A DNA stretch of 64,000 nucleotides from Curvibacter sp. (GTDB lineage: Bacteria; Pseudomonadota; Gammaproteobacteria; Burkholderiales; Burkholderiaceae_C): positions 1 to 64,000 of the forward strand of contig JADCGR010000016.1 in the NCBI GenBank assembly GCA_020248905.1, in the 5' to 3' direction. A program made the translations under genes and the position numbers. Below, one piece after another: positions 1 to 9,884 of this stretch. The notes under the pieces are model-generated. The model saw nothing but the letters and a program-made list of their open reading frames with translations. It was not told the origin of the DNA and made no database searches. Within the stretch, counting starts at the first letter, position 1; each line of letters begins with the position of its first letter.

Positions 1-405
1 GGAAGGTCTGAACAAGTCCCGCCATGCGCGTTCGAGTCAAAAAAGGGATGATTTGACCGCCCGCATCGCGCGTCGTGTGCCCGTAGGCACACGCAAGCGA
101 TTGGGTGGGCAAAGGGCCCGTCGGCGCATCCGGCCGGATGTGCCCGCCGGTCCGGCCCTATTGGCCCGCAAACGCGACCGCGTTTGCTCTGGGCCGAACC
201 CCTTCGGGGGCGTGGTTTTGCGGGACAAGCACGGCCGCTCGGCCGTGCCGGCCCATAAGGCGCATCGCGAACGCATCCGCCTAGCGGATGCGTGACGCGG
301 CGTTGCAAAACCAGGCAAGCCGTCCAGGCTTGCCTTGGGTTTTGCGCCTTGCGGCTCATCCCGCAAAAGCCCCGCCGCGCACAGCGCGACTTGTTCAGAC
401 CTTCC
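1..405. repeat. Palindrome-rich element with 18-bp terminal inverted repeats
   Basis: Bases 1-18 (ggaaggtctgaacaagtc) are exactly reverse-complemented at 388-405, so the stretch is bounded by perfect 18-bp inverted ends. Inside are several strong hairpins: a 9-bp arm pair at 168-176/179-187; a 10-bp stem with a 3-nt loop at 271-293; and a compound stem at 305-345 (gcaaaacc with ggttttgc, enclosing a 9-bp stem at 313-335). No reading frame in it resembles a protein. It lies just beyond the 3' end of apbC. It could be a non-autonomous mobile element or a dispersed REP-like repeat; the left end may continue outside the window. Confidence 0.6.
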
Positions 406-437
406 CTAGGGGAACCTGATCGGAAAGGGCTAGGTCT

Positions 438-1529
438 TCAGGTTTCCTTGGAAATCTTGATACTCGGGAACTTGTTCGAGAAATCCTTGTTCTTCGCCGC
501 AATCGCCAGCGCCACCTGCCGCGCCACGGCCTTGTAGATGCCAGCCACTTCCCCGTCGGGATCGGCCACCACGGTGGGCTTGCCGTTGTCGGCCTGCAGG
601 CGGATCTGCATGTTCAGCGGCAGAGCGCCCAGGTAGCTCATGCCGTAATCGGCTGCCATCTTCTTGCCGCCGTCGGCACCGAAGATGTGCTCGGTGTGGC
701 CGCAGTTGCTGCACACGTGCACGGCCATGTTCTCCACTAGGCCGAGGATGGGTACGCCCACCTTCTCGAACATCTTGATGCCCTTCTTCGCGTCGATGAG
801 CGCAATGTCCTGCGGCGTGGTCACGATGACGGCGCCCGTCATGGGCACGCGCTGGCTCAACGTGAGCTGGATGTCGCCCGTGCCCGGGGGCATGTCGACA
901 ATGAGGTAGTCGAGGTCCTTCCAGTTGGTCTGGCGCAGCAATTGCTCCAGGGCCTGGGTGGCCATGGGGCCGCGCCAGATCATGGCCTCGTCCTGGGCCA
1001 CCAGAAAGCCGATCGACATGACCTGCACGCCATAGTTCTCCATGGGCTCCATGGTTTGACCGTCGTCGCTTTCGGGCCGGCCGTCGATGCCCATCATCAT
1101 GGGCTGGCTCGGGCCGTAGATGTCGGCATCGAGCAGGCCCACACTGGCGCCTTCGGCGGCCAAGGCCAGGGCCAGGTTCACGGCCGTGGTGCTCTTGCCC
1201 ACGCCGCCCTTGCCAGAGGCCACGGCCACAATGTTCTTGACCTTGGGCAGCAGGGCCACACCACGCTGCACGGCGTGGGCGACGATCTTGGTAGAGATGT
1301 TGACCGAGACGTTGTTCACGCCGGCCACGCCCTTGGCCGCAGCGATCAGCGCCTTGCGAAAGGCCGGGGCCTGGCTCCTGGCCGGGTAACCCAGCTCCAC
1401 GTCAAACGACACATCACCATCCTGCACGCTGAGGTTCTTGATGTTCTTGCCGGTCACGAAATCCTTGCCCGTGTTCGGGTCCACGACGGCCTTGAGCGCG
1501 TCCATCAAGGCCTGTTCTGTCACTGCCAT
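438..1529 (-). CDS. apbC: Iron-sulfur cluster carrier protein ApbC (Mrp/NBP35 P-loop ATPase)
   Basis: Cytosolic P-loop ATPase that binds and transfers [4Fe-4S] clusters to apo-proteins. The 363-residue product has the family layout: an N-terminal MIP18/DUF59-like domain (about residues 1-85), then the deviant Walker A motif SGKGGVGKST (105-114), the switch region LLDADIYGPSQP (132-143), the DMPPGTGD loop (212-219) and the cluster-binding CxxC (Cys273, Cys276). Length is normal for the family. The gene is divergent from the patatin gene at 1666. In many Burkholderiales apbC neighbours metG; here two lipase genes sit between them. Identification is firm; the direction of cluster transfer and clients are family knowledge. 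Confidence 0.96.
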   Translation of the reverse strand: MAVTEQALMDALKAVVDPNTGKDFVTGKNIKNLSVQDGDVSFDVELGYPARSQAPAFRKALIAAAKGVAGVNNVSVNISTKIVAHAVQRGVALLPKVKNIVAVASGKGGVGKSTTAVNLALALAAEGASVGLLDADIYGPSQPMMMGIDGRPESDDGQTMEPMENYGVQVMSIGFLVAQDEAMIWRGPMATQALEQLLRQTNWKDLDYLIVDMPPGTGDIQLTLSQRVPMTGAVIVTTPQDIALIDAKKGIKMFEKVGVPILGLVENMAVHVCSNCGHTEHIFGADGGKKMAADYGMSYLGALPLNMQIRLQADNGKPTVVADPDGEVAGIYKAVARQVALAIAAKNKDFSNKFPSIKISKET

Positions 1530-1665
1530 TCTTTACTCCTGAGGAGCACGTAGTCTAGCGGCGCGACAGTACACCGCGCTGCGCGGGGCATATTGCGTTG
1601 CCCCGGGTTTACCCGTGCGCCGACGGGGTGCGCGAGCCGCGACTCGCCCCGCATAATGTTTTTTC

Positions 1666-2919
1666 ATGACTGACTCTGCCCTGCAAAACTCCCGGATCGC
1701 ACTGTTGCTGACCGGCGGTGGCGCGCGCGCCGCCTACCAGGTGGGCGTGCTGCAGGCCCTGGCCGAGATGCGGCGCGAGCGCCAGCCGGGCCGGCGCGCC
1801 AGCCCCTTCGCCATCATCACGGGTACCTCAGCCGGGGCGATCAATGCCTCGGCCCTGGCCTGCCGCGCCGACGACTTCAATCTGGCCGTGCAGCGCATCG
1901 TCGCCGTCTGGGAAAACTTTGAGGCCGGACAGGTCTACGAAGCCGACCTGCTGAGCGTGCTGCGCAGCGGCGCGCGCTGGATGAGCCTGCTCTCGCTGGG
2001 CTGGGTAATTGCCCGCTGGCGCCGTATCAAGCCGCGCTCGCTGCTTGACAACAAACCCCTGGCCGAGCTGCTCAAGCGCATGGTGCCGCTGGAACGCCTG
2101 CCTGAACTGATTGCGCAGGGCCACCTCCATGCGCTGGCGGTCACCGCCTCGAGCTACAGCTCGGGCCACCACGTCACCTTCTTTGAGGGTGCGGCGGAAC
2201 TGCAACCCTGGGTACGCTCGCAGCGCCTGGCCGTGCGCGACCGCATCACCCACACACATCTGCTGGCGTCCTCGGCCATTCCTTTTATGTTCCCAGCCCA
2301 GTCGCTGCCCATTAACGGTGGTGAAGAGTTCTTCGGCGACGGCTCCATGCGCCAGACCGCCCCCGTGGCGCCGGCCATCCACCTGGGGGCCGAGCGCATT
2401 TTGGTGGTGGGCGCGGGCCGCATGGCCGAGCCGCGCGACACCCTGCTGCGCGCGGCGCCCACCACCTATCCCTCGCTAGCGCAGATTGCGGGCCACGCCA
2501 TGTCCAGCATCTTCCTGGACGCGCTGGCCGTGGACATTGAACGCATTCGGCGCATCAACCAGACGCTCAACCTCATTCCGCGAGAGGCGCGCCAGGCCAG
2601 CGCCCTCAGACCCGTGGAGCTGCTGGTGATTTCGCCCTCGCAGCGGCTGGACGAGATGGCCGCGCGCCACGGCCACCACCTGCCGCATGCGGTACGCAGC
2701 CTGCTGAGTGGACTGGGTGCCTCGTCGGCCAAGGCCGACATCAAGGGCGGGGCACTGACCAGCTACCTGCTGTTCGAATCCGCCTTCACACGCGAGCTCA
2801 TGGCCCTGGGCAGGGCGGACACGCTGCGCCAGGAAGACGAAATCTGCCGCTTCTTTGGCTGGAGCCCGGCGCAAGCAGCGCCTCGCGAAGACTCCCGGCG
2901 CGACCCGCTGCGCGTTTAA
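1666..2919 (+). CDS. Patatin-like phospholipase family protein (first of three)
   Basis: Predicted serine lipase/acyl hydrolase of the patatin fold, 417 residues. Visible motifs are the oxyanion glycine-rich loop TGGGARAAYQ (16-25), the nucleophile elbow GTSAG with Ser55, and the catalytic Asp225 in GDGSMRQ, giving the Ser-Asp dyad typical of the family. There is no signal peptide, so it is probably cytosolic or membrane-associated from the inside. It is followed 68 bp downstream by a second, shorter patatin gene on the same strand, suggesting co-transcription. The substrate cannot be read from the sequence. Other patatin proteins in this group include phospholipases and PHB-granule lipases. 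Confidence 0.9.
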   Translation: MTDSALQNSRIALLLTGGGARAAYQVGVLQALAEMRRERQPGRRASPFAIITGTSAGAINASALACRADDFNLAVQRIVAVWENFEAGQVYEADLLSVLRSGARWMSLLSLGWVIARWRRIKPRSLLDNKPLAELLKRMVPLERLPELIAQGHLHALAVTASSYSSGHHVTFFEGAAELQPWVRSQRLAVRDRITHTHLLASSAIPFMFPAQSLPINGGEEFFGDGSMRQTAPVAPAIHLGAERILVVGAGRMAEPRDTLLRAAPTTYPSLAQIAGHAMSSIFLDALAVDIERIRRINQTLNLIPREARQASALRPVELLVISPSQRLDEMAARHGHHLPHAVRSLLSGLGASSAKADIKGGALTSYLLFESAFTRELMALGRADTLRQEDEICRFFGWSPAQAAPREDSRRDPLRV

Positions 2920-2987
2920 GACTCCCGCTTGCGCCGCTGCCGTCGTGCTATCCTCCCGCGCCACTCGACCCAGGGAGGGGGGAGGGA

Positions 2988-3851
2988 ATGCATGCTCTGA
3001 CCGCAACGGAGTTTCTGGCGCGCGATTATCGGCATATCGTCTTCGCCGGCGGCGGCAATCGCTGCTGGTGGCAGGCTGGCCTGATTGAAGCACTGGCGCA
3101 ACATCGCTGCTGGCAGGCGACGCACCTTGTCGGCGCGAGCGCCGGCGCCGGCATTGCGACGGCCTTTGCCACGGGACGTCTGCAGAACGCGCTGCGGGCG
3201 GCCATCGAGCGCTTTGCCCGCACGCCGCGCAACTTGGAGTGGCGCGAACTGCTCAAGGGCCAGCGCCCCTTCATGCTGCCGCGCATCTATCCAGACTGGA
3301 TCGAGAGCTTTCTGCAGCTTGAGGACCTGGACAAACTCAAGTCGGGCCTGCAGCGGATCGAAGTCGTCATCACCCGCCCGCTGCGCTTTGTGCCGCTGAG
3401 CTTCTCGACCAGTTTAGCCCTGCTGCTGTATTCGACCGAGAAGTTCTGGCTCAAGAACTTTCATGGCCGCCTGCCCCACCGGCTGGGTTTTCGCGCCGAC
3501 TATCTGGACCTGCGCGCCTGCGCCGATCTGGAGGCCGCCCGTACGCTGCTGCTGGCGTCGGCGGCAGCCGTGCCCATCACGCCCGTGCACCGTGTGCATG
3601 GCCGCGCGGCCTTGGACGGCGGCTTTTATGACAGCGTGCCGCTGCCGCGCGAACACGCAGCGGACCCGCACACCCTGGTGCTGCTTACGCGCCATCGCCC
3701 CGAGCTGCCCACGATGTTTGAGCAGCAACAGCGGGTTTACATCCAGCCCGCGCAAAAGGTGCCGGCGGTGAACATGGACTGCACCAGCCCCGAAGACGTG
3801 CAACGCACTTTCGAGCAGGGCCGCGCGCAAGCGCTGCGCCTGCTGGGCTGA
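2988..3851 (+). CDS. Patatin-like phospholipase family protein, short (second of three)
   Basis: A 287-residue patatin-fold hydrolase. The glycine-rich loop is FAGGGNRCWWQAG (19-31), the nucleophile elbow is GASAG with Ser51, and the Asp of the dyad is Asp210 in ALDGGFYDSV. The start is well supported by a strong purine-rich ribosome site (gggagggggg) just before the ATG. It lies 68 bp behind the longer patatin gene and 112 bp before metG on the same strand. The Arg-Cys-Trp-Trp after the glycine loop replaces the more usual Arg/Gly/Ala residues. Function beyond lipid acyl hydrolysis cannot be stated. Confidence 0.85.
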   Translation: MHALTATEFLARDYRHIVFAGGGNRCWWQAGLIEALAQHRCWQATHLVGASAGAGIATAFATGRLQNALRAAIERFARTPRNLEWRELLKGQRPFMLPRIYPDWIESFLQLEDLDKLKSGLQRIEVVITRPLRFVPLSFSTSLALLLYSTEKFWLKNFHGRLPHRLGFRADYLDLRACADLEAARTLLLASAAAVPITPVHRVHGRAALDGGFYDSVPLPREHAADPHTLVLLTRHRPELPTMFEQQQRVYIQPAQKVPAVNMDCTSPEDVQRTFEQGRAQALRLLG

Positions 3852-3865
3852 GGGCGCGGGCAAAC

Positions 3866-3881
3866 GGCCCAAGCCTGGGCC
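3866..3881. terminator. Short GC hairpin between the second patatin gene and metG
   Basis: ggccca and tgggcc form a 6-bp stem with a 4-nt loop, 14 nt after the patatin stop. No T-tract follows, so termination is uncertain; it may simply be a local GC palindrome. Confidence 0.2.
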
Positions 3882-3963
3882 GGCCCGATAGAATGACCGG
3901 CGCCCGTTCTTACCCTAGAAAATAGTGTGAACAGGCCCTAGTTCCCATCGAAAATCCTGGTCC

Positions 3964-6051
3964 ATGCCTCGCAAGCTCTTCGTCACCACCGCCCTGCCCT
4001 ACGCCAACGGCAACTTCCACATCGGTCACATCATGGAGTACATCCAGGCCGACACCTGGGTTCGGTTCCAGCGCATGCAGGGCCACGCTGTGAACTTCGT
4101 GGGCGCCGACGATGCGCATGGCGCGCCCATCATGATCGCCGCCGAAAAGGCCGGCAAAACGCCGCAACAGTTCGTGGCTGACATTGCCGCAGGCCGCAAG
4201 CCTTATCTCGACGGCTTTCACATCGCCTTTGACAACTGGAGCTCGACGGACAGCCCCGAGAACCACGAGCTGTCCAAGGCCATCTACCTCGACCTGAAGG
4301 CGGCGGGCCTGATCGAGACGCGCACCATTGAGCAGTTCTTCGACCCCGAAAAGGGCATGTTCCTGCCCGATCGCTACATCAAGGGCGAATGCCCCAAGTG
4401 TCACGCCAAGGATCAGTACGGCGACAACTGCGAGGTCTGCGGCTCGGTCTATGCACCCACGGACCTCATCAACCCGTACTCGGCCCTGTCCGGCGCCAAG
4501 CCCGTGCTCAAGACCTCGGACCACTTCTTCTTCAAGCTCTCCGATCCGCGCTGCGTGCAGTTCCTGCAGGCCTGGACGCAGAACGGCATCCACGTGCAGC
4601 CCGAGGTGGCCAACAAGGTCAAGGAGTGGTTCACCGTGCGCACCAACCCGGACGGCACGCAGAGCGAAGGCCTGGGCGACTGGGACATCAGCCGCGACGC
4701 GCCCTACTTCGGTATCGAGATCCCCGACGCGCCGGGCAAGTACTTCTATGTGTGGCTGGACGCTCCCGTGGGGTATCTCGCCTCGCTCAAGAACCTGCTC
4801 ACCCGTCGCGGCGAGAGCTATGACGCCTACATGGCCGACCCGGCGCTGGAGCAGGTGCACTTCATTGGCAAGGACATCGTGACCTTCCACACCCTGTTCT
4901 GGCCCGCGATGCTGAAGTTCAGCGGCCGCAAGACGCCAGACAGGATCTGCGTGCACGGCTTCCTGACCGTGAACAACGGCGAGAAGATGAGCAAGAGCCG
5001 CGGCACCGGCCTGGACCCGCTCAAGTACCTTGCGCTGGGCATGAACCCCGAGTGGCTGCGCTACTACCTGGGCGCCAAGATCAACGGCCGCAACGAAGAC
5101 ATCGACTTCAACGCCGAAGACTTCATGGCCCGCGTGAACGCGGACCTCATCGGCAAGTACGTCAACATCGCCAGCCGCGCGGCCGGTTTCATCGCCAAGC
5201 GCTTTGGCGGCAAGCTTGGTACCGTCAGCGCCGACGGCCAGGACTTGCTGGCCCAGCTGCGCCAGCAGAGCGACGCCCTGGCGGAGTCCTACGACAGGCG
5301 TGACACCGCACGCGCCGTGCGCGACATCATGCTGCTGACCGACCGCGTCAACGCCTATGTGGATGCCAACAAGCCCTGGGAGCTGGCCAAGCAGGAAGGC
5401 CAAGACGCGCGCCTGCACGATGTGTGCACCGTGTGCATCGAAGCCTTCCGCCTGCTCACGCTTTACCTCAAGCCCGTGCTGCCGGCGCTGGCCATGCAGG
5501 TTGAGGCCTTCCTGAACATCCAGCCCCTGCAGTGGCAGGATGTGGCCAAGGCCCTGGGCCCCGGGCACGCCATCAGCGAATACAAGCACCTGATGCAGCG
5601 CGTGGACATCAAGCAGCTCGAAGCCCTGTTCGAGCCACCCGCTGCACCCGAGCCGGACAAGACGGTCCCCGGCGGGGAAGACATCGCCCCGGTGATCAGC
5701 ATCGACGACTTTGCCAAGATCGACCTGCGCATCGCCCAGATCGTCAACTGCGAGCCCGTCGAAGGCTCGACCAAGCTGCTGCGCCTGACGCTGGATGTGG
5801 GCGAGGGCCCCGACCCGCAGGGTCGTCCTGTCCTGCGCAACGTCTTCAGCGGCATCGCCAGCGCCTACAAGCCTGAGGATCTGGTCGGCAAGCTCACCGT
5901 GATGGTCGCCAATCTGGCCCCGCGCAAGATGAAGTTCGGTGTCTCGGAAGGCATGGTGCTCGCCGCCAGCCACGCTGACGAGAAGGCCGAGCCGGGCATC
6001 TATGTGCTCAACCCCTGGCCGGGTGCGCAGCCAGGCATGCGGGTGCGATAA
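3964..6051 (+). CDS. metG: Methionyl-tRNA synthetase
   Basis: Charges tRNA-Met with methionine in the cytosol. At 695 residues it has the full long-form layout: class I catalytic core with the HIGH motif (His19-His22), the zinc-binding insertion beginning with CPKC (Cys143) and followed by CEVC, the KMSKS loop (341-345), a helical anticodon-binding domain, and the C-terminal dimerising OB-fold tRNA-binding domain (about 575-695, starting [12 protein letters not shown]). Nothing is missing. The ATG at 3964 gives the usual N terminus ([15 protein letters not shown]). Identification is secure. Confidence 0.98.
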   Translation: MPRKLFVTTALPYANGNFHIGHIMEYIQADTWVRFQRMQGHAVNFVGADDAHGAPIMIAAEKAGKTPQQFVADIAAGRKPYLDGFHIAFDNWSSTDSPENHELSKAIYLDLKAAGLIETRTIEQFFDPEKGMFLPDRYIKGECPKCHAKDQYGDNCEVCGSVYAPTDLINPYSALSGAKPVLKTSDHFFFKLSDPRCVQFLQAWTQNGIHVQPEVANKVKEWFTVRTNPDGTQSEGLGDWDISRDAPYFGIEIPDAPGKYFYVWLDAPVGYLASLKNLLTRRGESYDAYMADPALEQVHFIGKDIVTFHTLFWPAMLKFSGRKTPDRICVHGFLTVNNGEKMSKSRGTGLDPLKYLALGMNPEWLRYYLGAKINGRNEDIDFNAEDFMARVNADLIGKYVNIASRAAGFIAKRFGGKLGTVSADGQDLLAQLRQQSDALAESYDRRDTARAVRDIMLLTDRVNAYVDANKPWELAKQEGQDARLHDVCTVCIEAFRLLTLYLKPVLPALAMQVEAFLNIQPLQWQDVAKALGPGHAISEYKHLMQRVDIKQLEALFEPPAAPEPDKTVPGGEDIAPVISIDDFAKIDLRIAQIVNCEPVEGSTKLLRLTLDVGEGPDPQGRPVLRNVFSGIASAYKPEDLVGKLTVMVANLAPRKMKFGVSEGMVLAASHADEKAEPGIYVLNPWPGAQPGMRVR

Positions 6052-6065
6052 GACTCTGTCGGACA

Positions 6066-6088
6066 GGGCGCGAGTCTATGCTGCGCCC
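6066..6088. terminator. Weak stem-loop after metG
   Basis: gggcgc (6066-6071) pairs with gcgccc (6083-6088) across an 11-nt loop, beginning 15 nt after the metG stop and shortly before the 3' end of the converging pseudogene. No T-tract follows, so it is a candidate only. Confidence 0.25.
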
Positions 6089-6104
6089 TCCCGCCCCTGT
6101 TCAC

Positions 6105-6885
6105 CTAGTAGCGGGCCGCCAGCTCGCCCGAGCGCTGCGCGCAGTCGCAGAGCAGCGAAAGAGGCAAGCCGCCGTGCAGTCTGCGCTGCTATTCACTGCA
6201 AAGGCGCTGATCGACGTGGCGGCGATAGGCCAGCCCGGTGAGGCCGTCGGTGGCCCACGGGCGCTCCAGCTGCTGGTTGCTGCGCGCCAGTGCCATACCC
6301 TTGTGCACGAGTTCGGTCACGTCGAGCCGGGCCATCACGAGGCAGCCCGATGGGGTGCCAATTTTTTAGTGATGCATCCAGCACCCGTCTGGGCGCGGCC
6401 GCAGGGGCCGGTTGAGCTGGCTGCAGCGGGTCACGCGCTCTTGCAGCCACTCGTCCTCGCGGCCTAGGCCCTCTCAAATGGCACCGCGCTGCAGGCAGCG
6501 GCGGATGATGGTCTCAAAGGTCTGGCCGATGAGTTTGCCGCGGTAACGATAGGGGACCATGTCCTTGGCTGCCTCGTTAAACATCAGCAGGCGGTCGTGG
6601 GAGTCGTAGAGGGCCACACTCAGCGGCAGCGCTCCGATGGCCGCCTGCTGGCAGCCCTGCATCACGTCAGGTGTCTGGCGTTCGGACTCGCTGCCCGGCA
6701 ACCGGCGCATGACCGTACGACCCAGCAGCAGCGTGCCAAGCAGCAGCGCCGCCGCCCCTGGCAAGGCCAGCACGTTGGGCCAGCCGCCAGCGCGCCAGGA
6801 CGATCAGTGCGATGGCCAGGGCGAAAGCCAGCAGCCCGAGCGAGACCGCCTGCACCACCAACAACCGGAGCCCGGACATGCCCAA
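6105..6885 (-). pseudogene. Decayed membrane-anchored PAS-GGDEF (diguanylate cyclase) gene
   Basis: Read right to left, the fragments line up with one ancestral protein. First comes an N-terminal membrane helix (about 6885-6790, LLVVQAVSLGLLAFALAI). In another frame (6773-6474) a second hydrophobic run is followed by a PAS segment containing ALPLSVALYDSHDRLLMFNEA. The reading continues as WLQERVTRC until an in-frame TAA near 6368, then as PSGCLVMARLDVTELV and GLTGLAYRRHVDQRL, which matches the start of a GGDEF domain (usual form DxLTGLxNRRxFDxRL). A further stop follows and the rest of the GGDEF domain is absent. At least one frameshift and two stops make it non-functional. It converges on metG. 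Confidence 0.75.
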
Positions 6886-6991
6886 GAAATCAGACAGTTG
6901 CTTCAGCGAGCCCCGCGCATGGAGTTATTTTTCGGTCCCTTGAATCGTACGGGGCGAGTGCGGCCGGGGCATGGGAGTAGACTAAAGTCCA

Positions 6992-8686
6992 ATGCCCGCC
7001 GAATCCGCCAGCCCGCTGGCTGCCTTTCGCCCCAAGCTGCTCGACACCCTGCCCGGCTACAGCCGTGGCCACTTCGCGCGGGATGTGGGCGCCGGCCTGA
7101 CGGTGGGCGTGGTGGCCCTGCCCCTGGCCATGGCCTTCGCGATTGCGTCCGGGCTCAAGCCCGAGGCCGGCCTCTTCACGGCCATCATCGCAGGCTTTCT
7201 GATCTCGGCGCTCGGTGGCAGCCGGGTGCAGATCGGCGGCCCGGCCGGGGCGTTCATTGTCATCGTCTACGGCATCCTGGAGCGCTATGGCCTGGCCAAT
7301 CTCATCATTGCCACGGCCATGTCCGGCGTGCTGCTCTTTCTCATGGGTTGGTTCAAGCTCGGCACGCTGATTCGCTTCATTCCCGTGGCCGTGGTGATCG
7401 GATTCACCAACGGCATTGCCGTGCTCATCATGCTGTCGCAGGTGAAGGACTTCCTGGGCCTGGATCTGGCCAGCGTGCCGGCCAGCTTCTTTGCCATGCT
7501 TGCCACGCTGGGCGGCGCGCTGCATACCTTCAAGCCCGCCGCGCTCGCGCTGGCCCTGGCTTCGCTGGCCCTGGTGGCGCTCTGGCAGCAGGCCATGCCG
7601 CGCCTGGGGTCGCAGCGCCTGCAGTTTTCTCACAGGCTCTCGCTTATCCCCGGTAGCATGGTGGCGCTTGTCGCAGCCACGCTGGCCAGCCACCTGCTGG
7701 CCTTGGACGTTGAGACCATTGGCAGCCGCTTTGGGGGTATTCCCGCCGCACTGCCCGCCTTCCACTGGCCGGAGTTCAGCTGGAACACCGCACGCTTTCT
7801 GTTGATGCCCGCGCTGACCCTGGCCCTGCTGGGCGCCATCGAATCGCTGCTGTGCGCGCGTGTCGCTGACGGGCTGACCGAGGAGCAGCACAACCCCAAT
7901 CAGGAGCTCATGGCCCAGGGCGTGGCCAACTTCGTCACGCCCTTTTTTGGTGGCATGCCTGCCACCGGCACCATTGCGCGCACCATGACCAATGCCAGAA
8001 GCGGAGCCGTGAGCCCGGTGGCTGGCATGGTGCATGCGCTCACTTTGCTGTCGGTGATGCTGGTGGCAGCGCCGCTGGCCAGCCATATCCCGCTGGCGGC
8101 GCTGGCGGGCATTTTGGTCTACGTGGCCTGGAACATGGGGGAGTGGCGCGAGTTCCTGCAGCTACGCCAGTACCGCCTGCCCTATCGCATCACGCTGCTA
8201 GCGGTGTTCGTGCTGACCGTGGTCGTGGACCTGACGGTGGCTGTCGAGGTAGGCCTGGTGGCGGCTTGCCTGACCTTCATCTACCGTATCTCCAGCCTGT
8301 CGCGGGCCGAGCCGGTCAGCGCAGCAGACCAGCCCGCGCTGGCGGGCCAGGCGCCTTCGATACAGGCCTGGCGGCTTTACGGCGCGCTGTTCTTCGGTGC
8401 GGTGAAGCTGGTCGAGGACCTGGGCCGGCGGCTGCCCGCGCGGGCCCTGGTGCTGGACCTCAGGAACCTGATCTACATCGATTCCTCGGGCGCCGACGCC
8501 CTGCTGGGTCTGGCCCGTCGCTGTGAAAAGCACGGCGTGCGCTTGATGCTCTGTGGCCTGCAGCACCAGCCCCTGGACATGGCCAACCGCAGCGGCCTGC
8601 TGCAACGCCTGCCGGCCACCCAGGTCTGCCCCGACCTGCCGACTGCGATGGCCGCAGCCCTGGCGGCGGCGCCAGCGGGCGCCTGA
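6992..8686 (+). CDS. SulP/SLC26-family anion transporter with STAS domain
   Basis: Inner-membrane anion transporter of 564 residues. The N-terminal two-thirds is a run of hydrophobic segments with SulP signatures (GLTVGVVALPLAMAFAIASG near the start, then GGSRVQIGGPAGAFIVIVYG). The C-terminal STAS domain (about 450-555) contains ALVLDLRNLIYIDSSGADAL, including the Asp-Ser-Ser-Gly typical of STAS/anti-anti-sigma folds. No carbonic anhydrase or other fusion is present. Members carry sulfate, bicarbonate or dicarboxylates; the ion cannot be assigned here. It appears to be a single transcription unit behind the dead diguanylate cyclase gene. Confidence 0.92.
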   Translation: MPAESASPLAAFRPKLLDTLPGYSRGHFARDVGAGLTVGVVALPLAMAFAIASGLKPEAGLFTAIIAGFLISALGGSRVQIGGPAGAFIVIVYGILERYGLANLIIATAMSGVLLFLMGWFKLGTLIRFIPVAVVIGFTNGIAVLIMLSQVKDFLGLDLASVPASFFAMLATLGGALHTFKPAALALALASLALVALWQQAMPRLGSQRLQFSHRLSLIPGSMVALVAATLASHLLALDVETIGSRFGGIPAALPAFHWPEFSWNTARFLLMPALTLALLGAIESLLCARVADGLTEEQHNPNQELMAQGVANFVTPFFGGMPATGTIARTMTNARSGAVSPVAGMVHALTLLSVMLVAAPLASHIPLAALAGILVYVAWNMGEWREFLQLRQYRLPYRITLLAVFVLTVVVDLTVAVEVGLVAACLTFIYRISSLSRAEPVSAADQPALAGQAPSIQAWRLYGALFFGAVKLVEDLGRRLPARALVLDLRNLIYIDSSGADALLGLARRCEKHGVRLMLCGLQHQPLDMANRSGLLQRLPATQVCPDLPTAMAAALAAAPAGA

Positions 8687-8748
8687 GGCCACCCTGCCGC
8701 GAGCGGCAGACGGCTAGAATGCCCGGTCTGTCGAGAAAGACCAGCCCC

Positions 8749-8958
8749 ATGCATCTGTTCCGCCGCCCCGACTACCAGTCTGACGCCACCCAGTTCATCA
8801 ACCAGCTCAAGGCCGAGAAGCCCGATCTGCAAGCGCGCCAGCGCCAGGGCCGCGAACTGCTCTGGGACAAGGCCGTGGACCGCCAGGCCTGGGAAGGGTA
8901 CAAGGCCGCCCGCGTGGCGCAAAAGCCTTACGTTTACCAGACCGGCGACACGAAATAA
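8749..8958 (+). CDS. DUF3460 family small protein
   Basis: A short soluble protein of 69 residues with the DUF3460 signatures FRRPDYQSDATQF near the start and RQGRELLWDKAVD in the middle. The family is common in Burkholderiales and has no assigned function. The ATG at 8749 gives the family's usual N terminus; an upstream ATG at 8719 would add ten atypical residues. It lies 31 bp before scpA on the same strand, so it is probably co-transcribed with the chromosome-segregation gene. Identification rests on recalled family sequence. Confidence 0.8.
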   Translation: MHLFRRPDYQSDATQFINQLKAEKPDLQARQRQGRELLWDKAVDRQAWEGYKAARVAQKPYVYQTGDTK

Positions 8959-8989
8959 GCGCGAGCCGCACCGCGCCCGCCAGCCCCGA

Positions 8990-9847
8990 ATGAGCGACAC
9001 GCACCACAGCGACGGCCTGCAGACCGTCGAGGCCCCGCACTCCGCAGCCCTGCCCGAGGTGGTGGACCACGTGGCCGTGGCACGGCTGTACGGCGAGCCC
9101 CTGTTCCAGCTGCCGCAGGACCTCTACATCCCGCCCGACGCGCTGGAGGTCTTTCTGGAGGCCTTCGAAGGCCCGTTGGACCTGCTGCTTTACCTCATCC
9201 GCAAGCAGAACTTCAACATCCTCGACATCCCGATGGCCGCAGTGACGCGCCAGTACCTCGCCTACGTGGAGCAGGTGCGCAAGCGCAACCTCGAGCTGGC
9301 CGCCGAGTACCTGCTGATGGCCGCCATGCTCATCGAGATCAAGTCGCGCATGCTGCTGCCGCCGCGCAAGACGGCCGACGGCGAGGAAGCCGAGGACCCG
9401 CGCGCCGAGTTGGTGCGCCGCCTGCTGGAGTACGAGCAGATCAAGCTGGCCGCCGCCTCGCTGGGTAAGCTGCCGCAGTACGGGCGCGACTTCCTCAAGG
9501 CGCAGGTCTACATCGAGCAGTCCTTGCAGCCTCGCTTTCCCGATGTGCACGTGGTCGACCTGCAGGAAGCCTGGGCCGACATCCTCAAGCGCGCCAAGCT
9601 GGTACAGCACCACAAGATCACGCGCGAGGAGCTGTCGGTGCGCGAGCATATGAGCATCGTGCTGCGCCAGCTGCAGGGGCAGAAGTTCGTGGAGTTCGAG
9701 CAGCTGTTCGATCCGCACAAGGGTGTGCCCGTGCTGGTGGTGACCTTCATTGCCCTGCTGGAGCTGGCCAAGGAAAGTCTGATCGACATCACCCAGGCCG
9801 AGGCCTTCGCCCCCATCTACGTCCGGCTGGCGTACACGCCGGCCTGA
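8990..9847 (+). CDS. scpA: Segregation and condensation protein A
   Basis: Kleisin subunit that bridges the SMC heads in the bacterial condensin complex. The 285-residue product contains the ScpA signature [19 protein letters not shown] (about residues 59-77), the following helix [15 protein letters not shown], and a C-terminal winged-helix region ([18 protein letters not shown]) used to bind the SMC ATPase head. A roughly 35-residue N-terminal extension before the conserved core is typical of beta-proteobacterial members. scpB is not in the window. The next gene, nadB, starts 37 bp downstream. Confidence 0.93.
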   Translation: MSDTHHSDGLQTVEAPHSAALPEVVDHVAVARLYGEPLFQLPQDLYIPPDALEVFLEAFEGPLDLLLYLIRKQNFNILDIPMAAVTRQYLAYVEQVRKRNLELAAEYLLMAAMLIEIKSRMLLPPRKTADGEEAEDPRAELVRRLLEYEQIKLAAASLGKLPQYGRDFLKAQVYIEQSLQPRFPDVHVVDLQEAWADILKRAKLVQHHKITREELSVREHMSIVLRQLQGQKFVEFEQLFDPHKGVPVLVVTFIALLELAKESLIDITQAEAFAPIYVRLAYTPA

Positions 9848-9884
9848 GGACGGCCCACGCCTGCAAACGAAGAGACCCCTGACC

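Noticed and set aside
3910..5973. 687-codon open frame antisense to metG
   Set aside because: High-GC coding DNA gives long open frames on the opposite strand; the translation is His/Val/Gly-rich without any known motif and metG is certain.
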